Shown piece after piece: positions 1 to 7,950 of a stretch of DNA of 12,747 nt. A model generated the notes under the pieces. That model was not told the origin of the DNA and did no database searches. It worked only from the letters and a program-made list of their open reading frames with translations. The first letter of the stretch is position 1. Each line of letters opens with the position of its first letter. The translations under genes were made by a program, and so were the position numbers. This stretch comes from Colimorpha sp045597945 (lineage in GTDB: Bacteria; Bacteroidota; Bacteroidia; Bacteroidales; P3), in assembly GCA_045597945.1 (NCBI GenBank), contig JAZLLD010000070.1, positions 1 to 12,747 of the forward strand, given 5' to 3'.

Positions 1-1313
1 AGGAGGAATCCGCCTTTCTCGATTTCGACGAGGAACTCGTCCCAGGTGTCGACCTTGCGAGTGTTGGCTGCACGGAATTCGGCAGCGCGCTGGAGGAGGC
101 TCTTCTGAATGTCGGCGAGGAGCTGCTGGACGTGCTCGGCAAGGCCTTCGAGGGGCATGGTCTCCTTGGCGAGGGTGTCGCGGCGGCAGACTTCTACGGT
201 GCCATTCTCGAGGTCGCGGGCACCTACGGCCAGACGCACGGGAACGCCCTTGAATTCATATTCGTTGAACTTCCAGCCGGGTTTGTACTCGGTGCGGTTG
301 TCGTACTTGACGGTGATGCCCATAGCCTGGAGCTGGTTAATGACGGGCTGGATATGCTCGGAGATCTGGGCGAGCTGCTGGTCGGTCTTGAAGATGGGGA
401 CGATGGCCACCTGGATGGGGGCGAGCTTGGGGGGAAGGACGAGGCCGTTGTCGTCGGAGTGGGTCATGATGAGTGCGCCCATGAGGCGGGTGGAAACGCC
501 CCAGGAGGTGGCCCAGACGTATTCGAGTTTGTTCTCCTGGCTGAGGAACTGGACATCGAATGCCTTGGCGAAGTTCTGGCCGAGGAAGTGGGAGGTGCCG
601 GCCTGGAGGGCCTTGCCGTCCTGCATCATGGCTTCGATACAGTAGGTGTCGAGAGCGCCTGCGAAGCGCTCGTTGGGGGATTTGACGCCCTTGACGACGG
701 GGACTGCCATCCAGTTCTCGGCGAAGTCGGCATAGACATCGAGCATCTTGCGGGCTTCGGCTTCGGCTTCTTCGCGGGTAGCGTGGGCGGTGTGGCCTTC
801 CTGCCAGAGGAACTCGGCGGTGCGGAGGAACATGCGGGTGCGCATTTCCCAACGGACGACGTTGGCCCACTGGTTGCAAAGGATGGGAAGGTCGCGATAA
901 GACTTGATCCAGTTTTTATAGGTGCTCCAGATGATGGTCTCGGAGGTGGGGCGGACGATGAGTTCTTCCTCAAGTTTGGCAGCGGGGTCGACGACGACGC
1001 CGGTGCCGTCGGGGTTGTTCATGAGGCGGTGGTGGGTGACCACGGCGCACTCTTTGGCGAAGCCTTCGACGTGCTCGGCCTCACGGCTGAGGAAGGATTT
1101 GGGGATGAAGAGGGGGAAATAGGCGTTCTGGTGGCCGGTGGCCTTGAACATATCGTCGAGGGCGCGCTGCATTTTCTCCCAGATGGCATAGCCATAGGGT
1201 TTGATGACCATACATCCGCGGACGGCAGAATTCTCGGCTAAGTCGGCACGGACAACGAGCTCGTTGTACCATTCTGAGTAGTTTTCGGAGCGCTTTACAA
1301 AATCTTTTGCCAT
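1..1313 (-). CDS. proS: Prolyl-tRNA synthetase, archaeal/eukaryal type (3' end cut by window edge)
   Basis: Cytoplasmic class II aminoacyl-tRNA synthetase that charges tRNA-Pro with proline. The minus-strand frame from ATG at 1313 gives 437 codons plus 2 nt before the window edge. The visible part has a motif-1-like segment near residues 31-45 (VRGCMVIKPYGYAIW), the proline/ATP-site segment VRPTSET at 120-126, motif 2 around 154-172 (RWEMRTRMFLRTAEF then LWQEGH), and motif 3 around 270-295 (SWGVSTRLMGA, then HSDDNGLVLPP). Only about 110 residues separate motifs 2 and 3, so the editing insertion of standard bacterial ProS is absent; this marks the archaeal/eukaryal-type enzyme common in Bacteroidota. 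The anticodon-binding domain follows (about 300-405). The missing end should be about 55-65 residues, the C-terminal domain of this type. The start is preceded by an A/T-rich leader without a Shine-Dalgarno sequence. Identification is secure. Confidence 0.97.
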   Translation of the reverse strand, partial: MAKDFVKRSENYSEWYNELVVRADLAENSAVRGCMVIKPYGYAIWEKMQRALDDMFKATGHQNAYFPLFIPKSFLSREAEHVEGFAKECAVVTHHRLMNNPDGTGVVVDPAAKLEEELIVRPTSETIIWSTYKNWIKSYRDLPILCNQWANVVRWEMRTRMFLRTAEFLWQEGHTAHATREEAEAEARKMLDVYADFAENWMAVPVVKGVKSPNERFAGALDTYCIEAMMQDGKALQAGTSHFLGQNFAKAFDVQFLSQENKLEYVWATSWGVSTRLMGALIMTHSDDNGLVLPPKLAPIQVAIVPIFKTDQQLAQISEHIQPVINQLQAMGITVKYDNRTEYKPGWKFNEYEFKGVPVRLAVGARDLENGTVEVCRRDTLAKETMPLEGLAEHVQQLLADIQKSLLQRAAEFRAANTRKVDTWDEFLVEIEKGGFL

Positions 1314-1344
1314 AGGTTAAAGTTTTTTTATATTATTTTTTTTC

Positions 1345-1373
1345 GTTGTTATCAAATATTTTGCGTATTTTTG
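1345..1373 (+). promoter_or_regulatory. Bacteroidota-type promoter for the 1432-6956 operon
   Basis: A perfect -7 element TATTTTTG lies at 1366-1373 and continues as CAC. A -33-like GTTG at 1345-1348 sits 17 bp upstream. Transcription would start near 1380, about 50 nt before the chosen start of the first gene. No other good promoter was seen before 6956, so this one probably drives all four genes. Confidence 0.6.
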
Positions 1374-1409
1374 CACACTGAAATTCTGCATGCTTTTGCG
1401 TGTGCAAAA
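1369..1409. repeat. Perfect 10-bp inverted repeat spanning both -7 elements
   Basis: TTTTGCACAC at 1369-1378 is repeated in inverse as GTGTGCAAAA at 1400-1409, with a 21-nt spacer. The arm centres are 31 bp apart, close to three helical turns. Each arm contains the 3' half of one of the two opposing predicted -7 elements. It could be a dimeric regulator site, or simply two similar promoters facing each other. Confidence 0.7.
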
Positions 1410-1412
1410 TTA
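1405..1412 (-). promoter_or_regulatory. Predicted -7 element for proS, facing the plus-strand promoter
   Basis: Read on the minus strand, 1412-1405 is TAATTTTG followed by CACAC, a perfect TAnnTTTG match. It predicts a proS transcript starting near 1398 with an 85-nt leader. The -33 region is poor (TTCA at 1437-1434, 21 bp away), so the call rests on the -7 element and the position upstream of proS. Confidence 0.4.
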
Positions 1413-1431
1413 CGAAATTATTATCATATTG

Positions 1432-2283
1432 ATGAATATGCGCAAAAAAATATTTTTCAAGTGGCTGCTGGCAGCCGCGATTATTGGCTTTGGAAGCTCC
1501 CGCACGGAGGCTCAGACCGACATAAAAACGGATACGCTGGAGTGCCATATTGTGGGTTTTAACGTGGGACTGAAGATTCCTTCGGCCAGCATGTCGTGGG
1601 GTACAACTCCCGAGGGTTTGCACAGCACTAATGCCACGATGGCCAGCCTCTACGAAGCCCCGTTCCTGGAATACGGCATCAATGCCATTTATAAGTACAA
1701 GAGCAACTGGCTGGTGACGCTGGACGGCAATTTGTGGATGGGCGAGGACAATCTCTCGCACCGCGTGGAACGCTTAGGCTCGGTGTTTTCGAGAGACAGC
1801 ATTGTAATCAGCAACGGCGGCTATGACGCTAAAGTGACTTGTTACAACCGCGGTTTCAGCGTGATGGGCGGCGTGGGCAAGATTTTCCCCTTGAACGCGG
1901 AGAAGAACCCCAACTCGGGCATCTTGGCCAAGGCCAACGCCGGCTATATGCTGCAGCAGACGATTTTTATGATCAACGACGCGCAGGCTCCGCAGCTGAC
2001 GGACGACTACGCCCTGCTATACGACCACCAGCGACAGGGTTTCATCCTGGGCGAGAGTGTGGGATTCTGGTTTATGAGCAATCATGCCAATTTGTTGAAT
2101 TTCTATGTGGAACTGGGGCTGCAGCAGTGCTGGAGCCGCTCGACACGCGACTATATCATCGACGACTACCTGGGTCTGCGCGGTCCTGACAAGAACCGTT
2201 ATTTCGACATGATTTACACGCTGAAGCTTTGCTGGATGTTCCCGCTGAAGGGTAAGCAGGCCCACGACTACTATTATTTCTAA
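1432..2283 (+). CDS. Exported barrel-like protein of unknown function, first gene of the envelope operon
   Basis: I do not recognise a named family. From the ATG at 1432 (or 1438, two codons later) the protein is about 283 residues and begins with a signal peptide: basic MNMRKK, a hydrophobic stretch, and a likely cleavage after TEA before QTD. The ATG at 1390 would add 14 residues in front of the signal peptide and lie only about 10 nt from the predicted transcription start, so I reject it. The mature protein alternates aromatic and polar residues, has many Gly/Asn turns, and ends in an aromatic run with a terminal Phe, as outer-membrane barrels do. A porin-like or small outer-membrane barrel is therefore an inference. 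It is followed after 12 nt by waaA, so a role in LPS or outer-membrane biogenesis is plausible but unproven. Confidence 0.75.
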   Translation: MNMRKKIFFKWLLAAAIIGFGSSRTEAQTDIKTDTLECHIVGFNVGLKIPSASMSWGTTPEGLHSTNATMASLYEAPFLEYGINAIYKYKSNWLVTLDGNLWMGEDNLSHRVERLGSVFSRDSIVISNGGYDAKVTCYNRGFSVMGGVGKIFPLNAEKNPNSGILAKANAGYMLQQTIFMINDAQAPQLTDDYALLYDHQRQGFILGESVGFWFMSNHANLLNFYVELGLQQCWSRSTRDYIIDDYLGLRGPDKNRYFDMIYTLKLCWMFPLKGKQAHDYYYF

Positions 2284-2295
2284 ACGATTGGATTT

Positions 2296-3555
2296 ATGAG
2301 GATTCTATATTCGATTGGCATTAATTGTTATGCGGCAGCCGTGCATGTGGCGGCGCTGAGGAACGCCAAGGCCAAACAGATGGTAGCGGGCTGGAAGCGC
2401 ACTTTCGGCCGGCTGGCCATGGCCCCGGTGGGCAAGGATAAGACGGCATGGTTCCACGCTTCGTCGCTGGGAGAATTCGAGCAGGCCAGGCCGGTGCTGG
2501 AGCAGTTTAAGCGCGAGCATCCCGACTTTAAGATTTGCGTGACATTCTTCTCGCCCTCGGGCTACGAGGTGAGGAAGGATTATGCCGAGGCCGATTTTGT
2601 GTGCTATCTGCCCATGGACACGCGGAAGAATGCGGCACACTTTGTGAATCTGCTGCGTCCGACGGTGGCCTTCTTCGTGAAGTACGACTTCTGGTTCAAC
2701 TATCTGGAGCAGCTGCGGTTGAGGAATGTGCCAACGTATATTTTCTCTTCAATCTTCAGACCCAGCCAATATTTCTTCAAGCCTTACGGCAAGTGGTATC
2801 TGAGGCATCTGGATAAATGTTTCACTCATTTGTTTGTGCAGAACGAGGAGTCGAAGCACTTGCTGGAGTCGCACAGTATTGACCATGTGTCGATTGCCGG
2901 CGACACTCGTTTCGACCGGGTGCATGCCATTGCCCAGTCGGCCCAACGGTTCGATGTGGTGGAGCGATTCCTGGCACAGCACGAGGGCGACAAGGTGATT
3001 CTGGCAGGCAGCTCGTGGGAACCCGACGAGGAGAATTTGAAGCGCTATCTGGACCACAGGCCCGAGGGGGTGACGATGATTCTGGCACCGCACGTGATTG
3101 CCGAAAGCCATTTGTGCTATATCGAGCAGCTGTTCGGCAAGGAGAATTGTGTGCGCTATTCACAGTTGAACGGCAGCGAGGGCAAGGCCCGGGTGCTGAT
3201 AGTGGACAATATTGGTCTGCTGTCGTCGATGTACCGCTATGCCGACGTGGCCTACATCGGCGGAGGTTTCGGCCGAGGAATCCACAACACGCTGGAGGCC
3301 ATTACCTTCGGCAAGCCGGTAGTGTTCGGCCCCAATTATGAGAAATTCAAGGAGGCTCGCGACATTATTGCCCTGGGCGGAGGCCTGGGATACAGCGAGT
3401 ATGCCGTGCTGGAGCAGACGGTGGACCGCTGGCTGACCGACAAGGAGGTTTATGAGAAGGCTTCGGCAACCTGCCTTAAGTATCTGAACGACAACCTGGG
3501 TTCGTCGCAAATGATTTTGGACGAGGTGAACCGTTCGAAATTTTTGTTCAACTGA
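2296..3555 (+). CDS. waaA: 3-deoxy-D-manno-octulosonic acid (Kdo) transferase
   Basis: Transfers Kdo from CMP-Kdo to the lipid A precursor on the cytoplasmic face of the inner membrane (family GT30, GT-B fold). The protein is 419 residues, the usual length. A weakly hydrophobic N-terminal segment (about residues 4-21) probably anchors it. Residues 53-60 are FHASSLGE; E60 matches the family's catalytic glutamate in the GE motif. Other signatures are KYDFWFNY at 129-136 (the counterpart of ETELWPN in enterobacteria, with Lys replacing Glu), GDTRFDR at 202-208, APHV at 264-267, and the donor-site block around 321-351 (GGGFGRGIHNTLEA, then PVVFGPNYEKF). The start at 2296 lies 12 nt after the preceding stop, without a Shine-Dalgarno sequence. 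Whether it adds one or two Kdo residues cannot be read from the sequence. Also called kdtA. Confidence 0.95.
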   Translation: MRILYSIGINCYAAAVHVAALRNAKAKQMVAGWKRTFGRLAMAPVGKDKTAWFHASSLGEFEQARPVLEQFKREHPDFKICVTFFSPSGYEVRKDYAEADFVCYLPMDTRKNAAHFVNLLRPTVAFFVKYDFWFNYLEQLRLRNVPTYIFSSIFRPSQYFFKPYGKWYLRHLDKCFTHLFVQNEESKHLLESHSIDHVSIAGDTRFDRVHAIAQSAQRFDVVERFLAQHEGDKVILAGSSWEPDEENLKRYLDHRPEGVTMILAPHVIAESHLCYIEQLFGKENCVRYSQLNGSEGKARVLIVDNIGLLSSMYRYADVAYIGGGFGRGIHNTLEAITFGKPVVFGPNYEKFKEARDIIALGGGLGYSEYAVLEQTVDRWLTDKEVYEKASATCLKYLNDNLGSSQMILDEVNRSKFLFN

Positions 3556-3573
3556 TTATTGAGCTAGGCTATT

Positions 3574-5979
3574 TTGAAAAGATTAATATATATTATACCT
3601 ATTATATTGCTCTCGCTGCAATCGTGCCATGTGGACAAGTATCTGTCGCCCGGCCAGCGGGTGCTGAGAAGCAACCAGCTGAGGGTGGAGATGGCCGACA
3701 GCAGCGCCGTGGGTGGCGAGATTTATGCCGCCTTGGCCAACGCTCAGCAATATTACAACCAAAAGCCTAACAAGAAGATTCTGACGGTGCCGCTATGGAT
3801 GCGGCTGTACTGCATTGCCTCACCCGCAGACACGAGCGGATGGGCAAAGTTCTGGCGCAAGACCGGCGAGCCCCCGGTGGTGTACGACCCCTTGGCCGCC
3901 AACCGCACGGCCAACCAGTTGAGCACGCTGCTGAAGACGAAGGGCTGTTTTGCCAACCAGGTGACCGTGGACACCACGCACGAGGGCGAGAACTTTGTTA
4001 AGGTGAACTATCAGATCAGAACCGGCATCCGCCGCATTATCGACGAGGTGAATTTCCGCTCTATGCAGGCCGACATCAATGCCAAGCTGCAGGATTGGAA
4101 GGCGGAATCGGCGTTGAAGGTGGGCGACTACTACGACCAGCAGAAGCTGACGCAGGAGCAGTCGCGACTGGTGGACCTGCTGAAGAACGAGGGCTACTAC
4201 CTGGCACGGCCGAATCTGGTGCATTTCTATGTGGACACGACCTACGACAGCCAGCGGCTCAGCATTTTGGTGACTATCCGCGCCCAGGACAACACCGCCG
4301 ACGCGTCGGCACAGCGTTATGCCCCACTGCAGAAATACAGAATTGGCGATATCTACATCTATCCCAATATCTCGACTGAGATTAACCAGGAGCGAAAGTT
4401 CGACACTCTGGTCTACGACTACAGCAACAAACGAGGCCAGACGAAGTATAACTTCATATACGACAAGAAGATGTCGCCGAATGCGAAAACTATCAGCCGG
4501 TCGATGTTTATCTTCAACAATATGACCTACCGACCCAAGATTGTGGCCAATACCTCCAACGCCCTTTTCGGCCTCCACAACTTTAAGTTTGTGGATATCA
4601 GCTTTGAAGAATCGGCCAAGAGCACCGATACCAACCGACTGCTGGATGCCAAAATCAGATTGCTGAACAGCACTCGCCACAGGCTGAGCCTTTCTTTTGA
4701 ACTGACCAACACTTCGGATTTCGGCAAGGATAACAACAATGTCTTCACCAGCGGCAACCTGGGCCTCGGCACCACGTTGGGCTACAGGAATACCAATTTG
4801 TTCGGCGGAGCCGAGATGCTGAATATCGAGGGCAACCTGATTCTGGACTTCCCCAAGAATGTGTTCGGAGATGGCGACAGGAACTTTCGCAACACGTTCT
4901 CCAACTTTGAGAGCGGCGTGACGGCGTCGGTGGACCTGCCCAACTTCCTCCTACCCTTCTCCAAGCATATCGTGTGGCAGACCAACAAGCCCCACACTTT
5001 ATTCGAATTGAATGTAAACTATCTCTTCCGCGCTTTGTCGATTCCCGACATGGCTTCCGGAACGATAAACGATATCACGTTGGAACGCAGGCGGTTCGGA
5101 GGCTCTTTCGGTTATACCTGGAACCACAATATGAACGGCCAGCACAAACTGATGCCTATCAATATTTCTTATTCGCGGCTGCTGTCGGGCTCGGAATACT
5201 ACGATTATCTGGCCATGATGACCTCCGACCCGCAGTTCTACTACCAAGCCGTTGACTATGTGTTGCTTAACTCTCATTACGAATACACCTACACGAGCCA
5301 GAAGATTGGTTCGCGCACGAACTTCAACTTCATCCGTGTGTCGGCGGAAACAGCTGGCAATCTGATGAATGGACTGAATATGCTGTTCAACAAGGGCGAA
5401 GGACGCGAGGGAATCACCTATTATCAATATCTGAGAATGGAAGGCGAGTTCAAGCGCTATTTCTATGTGGGCAACAAGAGCACATTCGTGCTGAGAGGCA
5501 TCGGCGGCGTGTGCATTCCCTACGGCCACTCCACCTTCATCCCTTATGAGAAAATGTTCCTGGGCGGCGGCCCCACTACCATGAGAGGCTGGGCTCTCCG
5601 CCATCTAGACCCCGGCCAGACGCTGACGAGCGAGACCGATTTTGCCCTGGGCACCGGCGAGGTGCAGCTGGTGCTGAATCTGGAACACCGCTTCCCGATC
5701 ATCGGCATCTTCGAGGGAGCCTTATTTGCCGATATGGGCAATGTTTGGTCGTACCACGAACTCATCAACAACAGCAAATTCAACCACGAAGAGCTGCTAA
5801 AAGGCTTTGCGCTGGACGCCGGCCTGGGTCTGCGCATGAATATATCAATTATCACCATCCGAGCCGACTTGGCCCTGCCTGTATACGACCCCGGCTATCT
5901 GCATGGCCAACGCTGGATTTCGGACCACTGGAACTGGAAAAATCTAGTTCTGAACTTAGGCATTAATTACCCCTTCTAA
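3574..5979 (+). CDS. tamL: TamL: lipoprotein of the BamA/TamA (Omp85) superfamily
   Basis: Outer-membrane assembly protein of 801 residues. It starts MKRLIYIIPIILLSLQSC, a lipoprotein signal peptide with lipobox LQSC and lipidated Cys18. The start codon is TTG: an in-frame TAG at 3565-3567 closes the frame upstream, and the first in-frame ATG (about residue 41) would remove the signal peptide. Residues 50-110 hold the KPNKK and GEPPVVYD segments typical of Bacteroidota TamL. POTRA-like repeats follow (for example LLKTKGCFANQV near 115 and LLKNEGYYLARPN near 205). The C-terminal half is a 16-stranded-type barrel region, with the family's (V/M)RG(F/W) loop-6 motif at 670-673 inside GGGPTTMRGW, and it ends INYPF with a terminal Phe. 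Its lipid anchor distinguishes it from BamA and proteobacterial TamA. It starts 18 nt after waaA; no tamB-like gene lies in the window. Confidence 0.88.
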   Translation: MKRLIYIIPIILLSLQSCHVDKYLSPGQRVLRSNQLRVEMADSSAVGGEIYAALANAQQYYNQKPNKKILTVPLWMRLYCIASPADTSGWAKFWRKTGEPPVVYDPLAANRTANQLSTLLKTKGCFANQVTVDTTHEGENFVKVNYQIRTGIRRIIDEVNFRSMQADINAKLQDWKAESALKVGDYYDQQKLTQEQSRLVDLLKNEGYYLARPNLVHFYVDTTYDSQRLSILVTIRAQDNTADASAQRYAPLQKYRIGDIYIYPNISTEINQERKFDTLVYDYSNKRGQTKYNFIYDKKMSPNAKTISRSMFIFNNMTYRPKIVANTSNALFGLHNFKFVDISFEESAKSTDTNRLLDAKIRLLNSTRHRLSLSFELTNTSDFGKDNNNVFTSGNLGLGTTLGYRNTNLFGGAEMLNIEGNLILDFPKNVFGDGDRNFRNTFSNFESGVTASVDLPNFLLPFSKHIVWQTNKPHTLFELNVNYLFRALSIPDMASGTINDITLERRRFGGSFGYTWNHNMNGQHKLMPINISYSRLLSGSEYYDYLAMMTSDPQFYYQAVDYVLLNSHYEYTYTSQKIGSRTNFNFIRVSAETAGNLMNGLNMLFNKGEGREGITYYQYLRMEGEFKRYFYVGNKSTFVLRGIGGVCIPYGHSTFIPYEKMFLGGGPTTMRGWALRHLDPGQTLTSETDFALGTGEVQLVLNLEHRFPIIGIFEGALFADMGNVWSYHELINNSKFNHEELLKGFALDAGLGLRMNISIITIRADLALPVYDPGYLHGQRWISDHWNWKNLVLNLGINYPF

Positions 5980-5990
5980 TATAAATCGCT

Positions 5991-6956
5991 ATGAAGACGC
6001 TACTGAATACCGTAAAGGAAATATTTGAAAAAGAGCAATTTGTGTTCGCTCCGAAAGAGCTTTACGAACCTATAGAATATACACTGCGACTGGGTGGAAA
6101 AAGAATCCGTCCGGTTATGTTATTGGCTGCAAACCAACTATTTGGTGGCAATATCGAGGAGGTCAAATATGCTGCCGTGGGCATTGAGACTTTCCACAAC
6201 TTCACTCTCCTACACGACGACCTGATGGACAAGTCGCCGCTCCGCCGTGGAAAGCCCACCGTGTATTGCAAATGGGACGAGAACACCGCCATCCTCTCCG
6301 GCGACACGATGTTTGCCATGGCATGGCGTTATTTCCTCAAACAGCCCCACGCACAGCTGCAGACTATTCTCAACTGCTTTAACGAGACAGCAATAGAGGT
6401 TTGCGAAGGCCAACAGTACGACATGAATTTCGAGAAACAGGCCAACACCAGCATCAGCGACTATATGATGATGATCAGTCTGAAGACTGCCGTCCTGCTG
6501 GCCGGCGCACTGAAGATTGGCGCACTTTATGCCAATGCACCGGTGTCTGACGTGGAGAACCTGTACCAATTCGGCATCCACCTGGGACTAGCTTTCCAGC
6601 TGCAGGACGACCTGCTGGACGCTTACGGCGATGTGGCCGTGTTCGGCAAACAAACCGGCCAGGATATTCGCGACAATAAGAAGACTTATCTTATTTTAAA
6701 AGCCCTGGAAAACGGCAACGCACAGCAGCGCGACGAACTGCACCATCTTTTCGCCTCCACCCCCGAGGACAGCGAGGCGAAAGTGAAAAGAGTGCTGGAA
6801 ATCTACAGCCAGCTGAACATTCGCGAAGAAGTGGAAAAAGCCATACAGGAAGAATTCGCCCTGGCCCAAAAACACCTTGACGAGATAGCCGTGGAAGAAG
6901 CCTCAAAACGCCCCTTGAGAGAGCTCACAGAGACCCTTCTTGGACGAAAAAAATAA
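5991..6956 (+). CDS. Trans-isoprenyl (polyprenyl) diphosphate synthase
   Basis: Condenses isopentenyl diphosphate with an allylic diphosphate to make linear prenyl diphosphates for quinones or other isoprenoids; soluble, all-alpha. The 321 residues carry every hallmark: GGKRIRP at 35-41, the first Asp-rich motif DDLMD at 76-80 followed by RRGKPT at 85-90, the SGD segment near 103-105, GQQYDM near 140-145, the second motif DDLLD at 206-210 within FQLQDDLLDAYGD, and the FGKQ...D...NKKT block at 218-232. The first motif has no two-residue insertion, unlike typical bacterial FPP synthases, and Phe71 sits five residues before it. That pattern suggests a short-chain product (C15-C20), but this is inference; a longer-chain quinone synthase cannot be excluded. 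It starts 11 nt after tamL and is the last gene of the operon. No obvious terminator hairpin follows the stop. Confidence 0.93.
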   Translation: MKTLLNTVKEIFEKEQFVFAPKELYEPIEYTLRLGGKRIRPVMLLAANQLFGGNIEEVKYAAVGIETFHNFTLLHDDLMDKSPLRRGKPTVYCKWDENTAILSGDTMFAMAWRYFLKQPHAQLQTILNCFNETAIEVCEGQQYDMNFEKQANTSISDYMMMISLKTAVLLAGALKIGALYANAPVSDVENLYQFGIHLGLAFQLQDDLLDAYGDVAVFGKQTGQDIRDNKKTYLILKALENGNAQQRDELHHLFASTPEDSEAKVKRVLEIYSQLNIREEVEKAIQEEFALAQKHLDEIAVEEASKRPLRELTETLLGRKK

Positions 6957-6973
6957 AAAAATCTTTCAAAAAG

Positions 6974-7004
6974 TTCGTAAATTCAGAAAAATCACGTATA
7001 TTTG
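6974..7004 (+). promoter_or_regulatory. Promoter of the exbB operon
   Basis: A perfect -7 element TATATTTG at 6997-7004 continues as CAA. A one-mismatch -33 element TTCG at 6974-6977 lies 19 bp upstream. The resulting leader of about 55 nt ends in 37 nt (7031-7067) with no G and only three C, repeated ATTAA blocks that stay unstructured. That is typical of strongly translated Bacteroidota genes lacking a Shine-Dalgarno site. Confidence 0.75.
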
Positions 7005-7067
7005 CAATAACATTGTAAAAAGACGAAAATAATTAACTAATTAATAATTAATACATTAAATTAAATC

Positions 7068-7898
7068 ATGAAAAAAGTATTTGCTTTGATGTCAATCATT
7101 GGCTTATTGACATTCACCAATCTGAATGGTGTCATGGCTCAGGATCAGCCCGCTGAGGCAACCGAGCCCGCTACCGAACAAGTTGACGAGCAGACCACCG
7201 ACAGCGCTGTCGCTGAAGCTCCCGTCGCTGAAGAACCCGAAACCGTGGAAGCTCCCGCTGAAGAGACCAAGTCTTTCCACCAGGTTCTGAAAGAAAAGTA
7301 CATCCAGGGTGGTGCTGGTTGGATGACCCCCGTGCTCCTCTGCCTCATCTTCGGTATGGCTCTCGTTATCGAGCGTATCATCTATCTGAACATGGCTACC
7401 ACCAATGTGAAGAAACTCCTCGAAGAAATCGAAGAGAAAGTTCAGAAGGGTGACTATGCTGGTGCAAAGGAAATCTGCCGCGACACCCGTGGTCCTGTGG
7501 CTTCCATTTTCTACCAGGGTCTTGACCGCATCGACGAAGGTCTCGACAATGTTGAGAAGGCTGTTACCTCCTACGGTGGTGTTCAGATGGCTCGCCTCGA
7601 GAACAACATGACCTGGATCGGCCTGTTCATCGCTCTTGCTCCCTCCTTCGGTTTCCTTGGTACCGTCGTTGGTATGGTCCAGGCATTCGATGACATCGAG
7701 GTTGCTGGTGACATCAGTCCTACCGTTGTTGCTGGTGGTATGAAGGTTGCTCTGTTGACCACCATCTTCGGTCTTATCGCTGCTATCATTCTTCAGATTT
7801 TCTACAACTACATCCTTACCAAAATCGAGGGCCTCGTCGCTGAAATGGAAGATGGTTCTATCTCCTTCATGGACATCCTCGTTAAGAATCGCAAATAA
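7068..7898 (+). CDS. exbB: MotA/TolQ/ExbB-family proton channel with a cleavable N-terminal signal sequence
   Basis: Inner-membrane stator protein that, with ExbD, uses proton-motive force to drive TonB (or Tol-like) work at the outer membrane. The 276 residues begin with a signal peptide (about 1-24, cleavage after VMA), followed by an acidic, Ala/Pro/Glu/Thr-rich periplasmic segment (about 25-68). TM1 spans about 85-106, then a cytoplasmic domain, TM2 about 183-205 with the conserved FGFLGTVVGM, and TM3 about 225-248 with VALLTTIFGL. The Thr in TM2 and the Thr pair in TM3 are kept. At the position of the E. coli TM3 glutamate (in EALxxT) this protein has Val, by my alignment by eye. Codon use (GGT, GCT, CGT, CTC) differs from waaA or tamL and suggests high expression. 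The assignment to ExbB rather than TolQ rests on the operon with exbD. Confidence 0.93.
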   Translation: MKKVFALMSIIGLLTFTNLNGVMAQDQPAEATEPATEQVDEQTTDSAVAEAPVAEEPETVEAPAEETKSFHQVLKEKYIQGGAGWMTPVLLCLIFGMALVIERIIYLNMATTNVKKLLEEIEEKVQKGDYAGAKEICRDTRGPVASIFYQGLDRIDEGLDNVEKAVTSYGGVQMARLENNMTWIGLFIALAPSFGFLGTVVGMVQAFDDIEVAGDISPTVVAGGMKVALLTTIFGLIAAIILQIFYNYILTKIEGLVAEMEDGSISFMDILVKNRK

Positions 7899-7950
7899 TA
7901 GTATTAAGGACGTACATTAATAATAAACAAATTTAAATCCTTAAACTGTT

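Noticed and set aside
132..1241. Long plus-strand open frame of 369 codons
   Set aside because: It is the exact mirror of proS, whose minus-strand product carries all class II synthetase motifs; the plus-strand translation is a Gly/Asp/Glu/Val-rich shadow caused by biased third codon positions.
1390..1431. Upstream ATG at 1390 as start of the first operon gene
   Set aside because: It would place 14 extra residues ahead of a normal signal peptide and lie about 10 nt from the predicted transcription start, inside the inverted repeat.
3820..4680. Minus-strand 286-codon open frame inside tamL
   Set aside because: Antisense shadow of a convincing TamL coding region; no motifs or signals support it.
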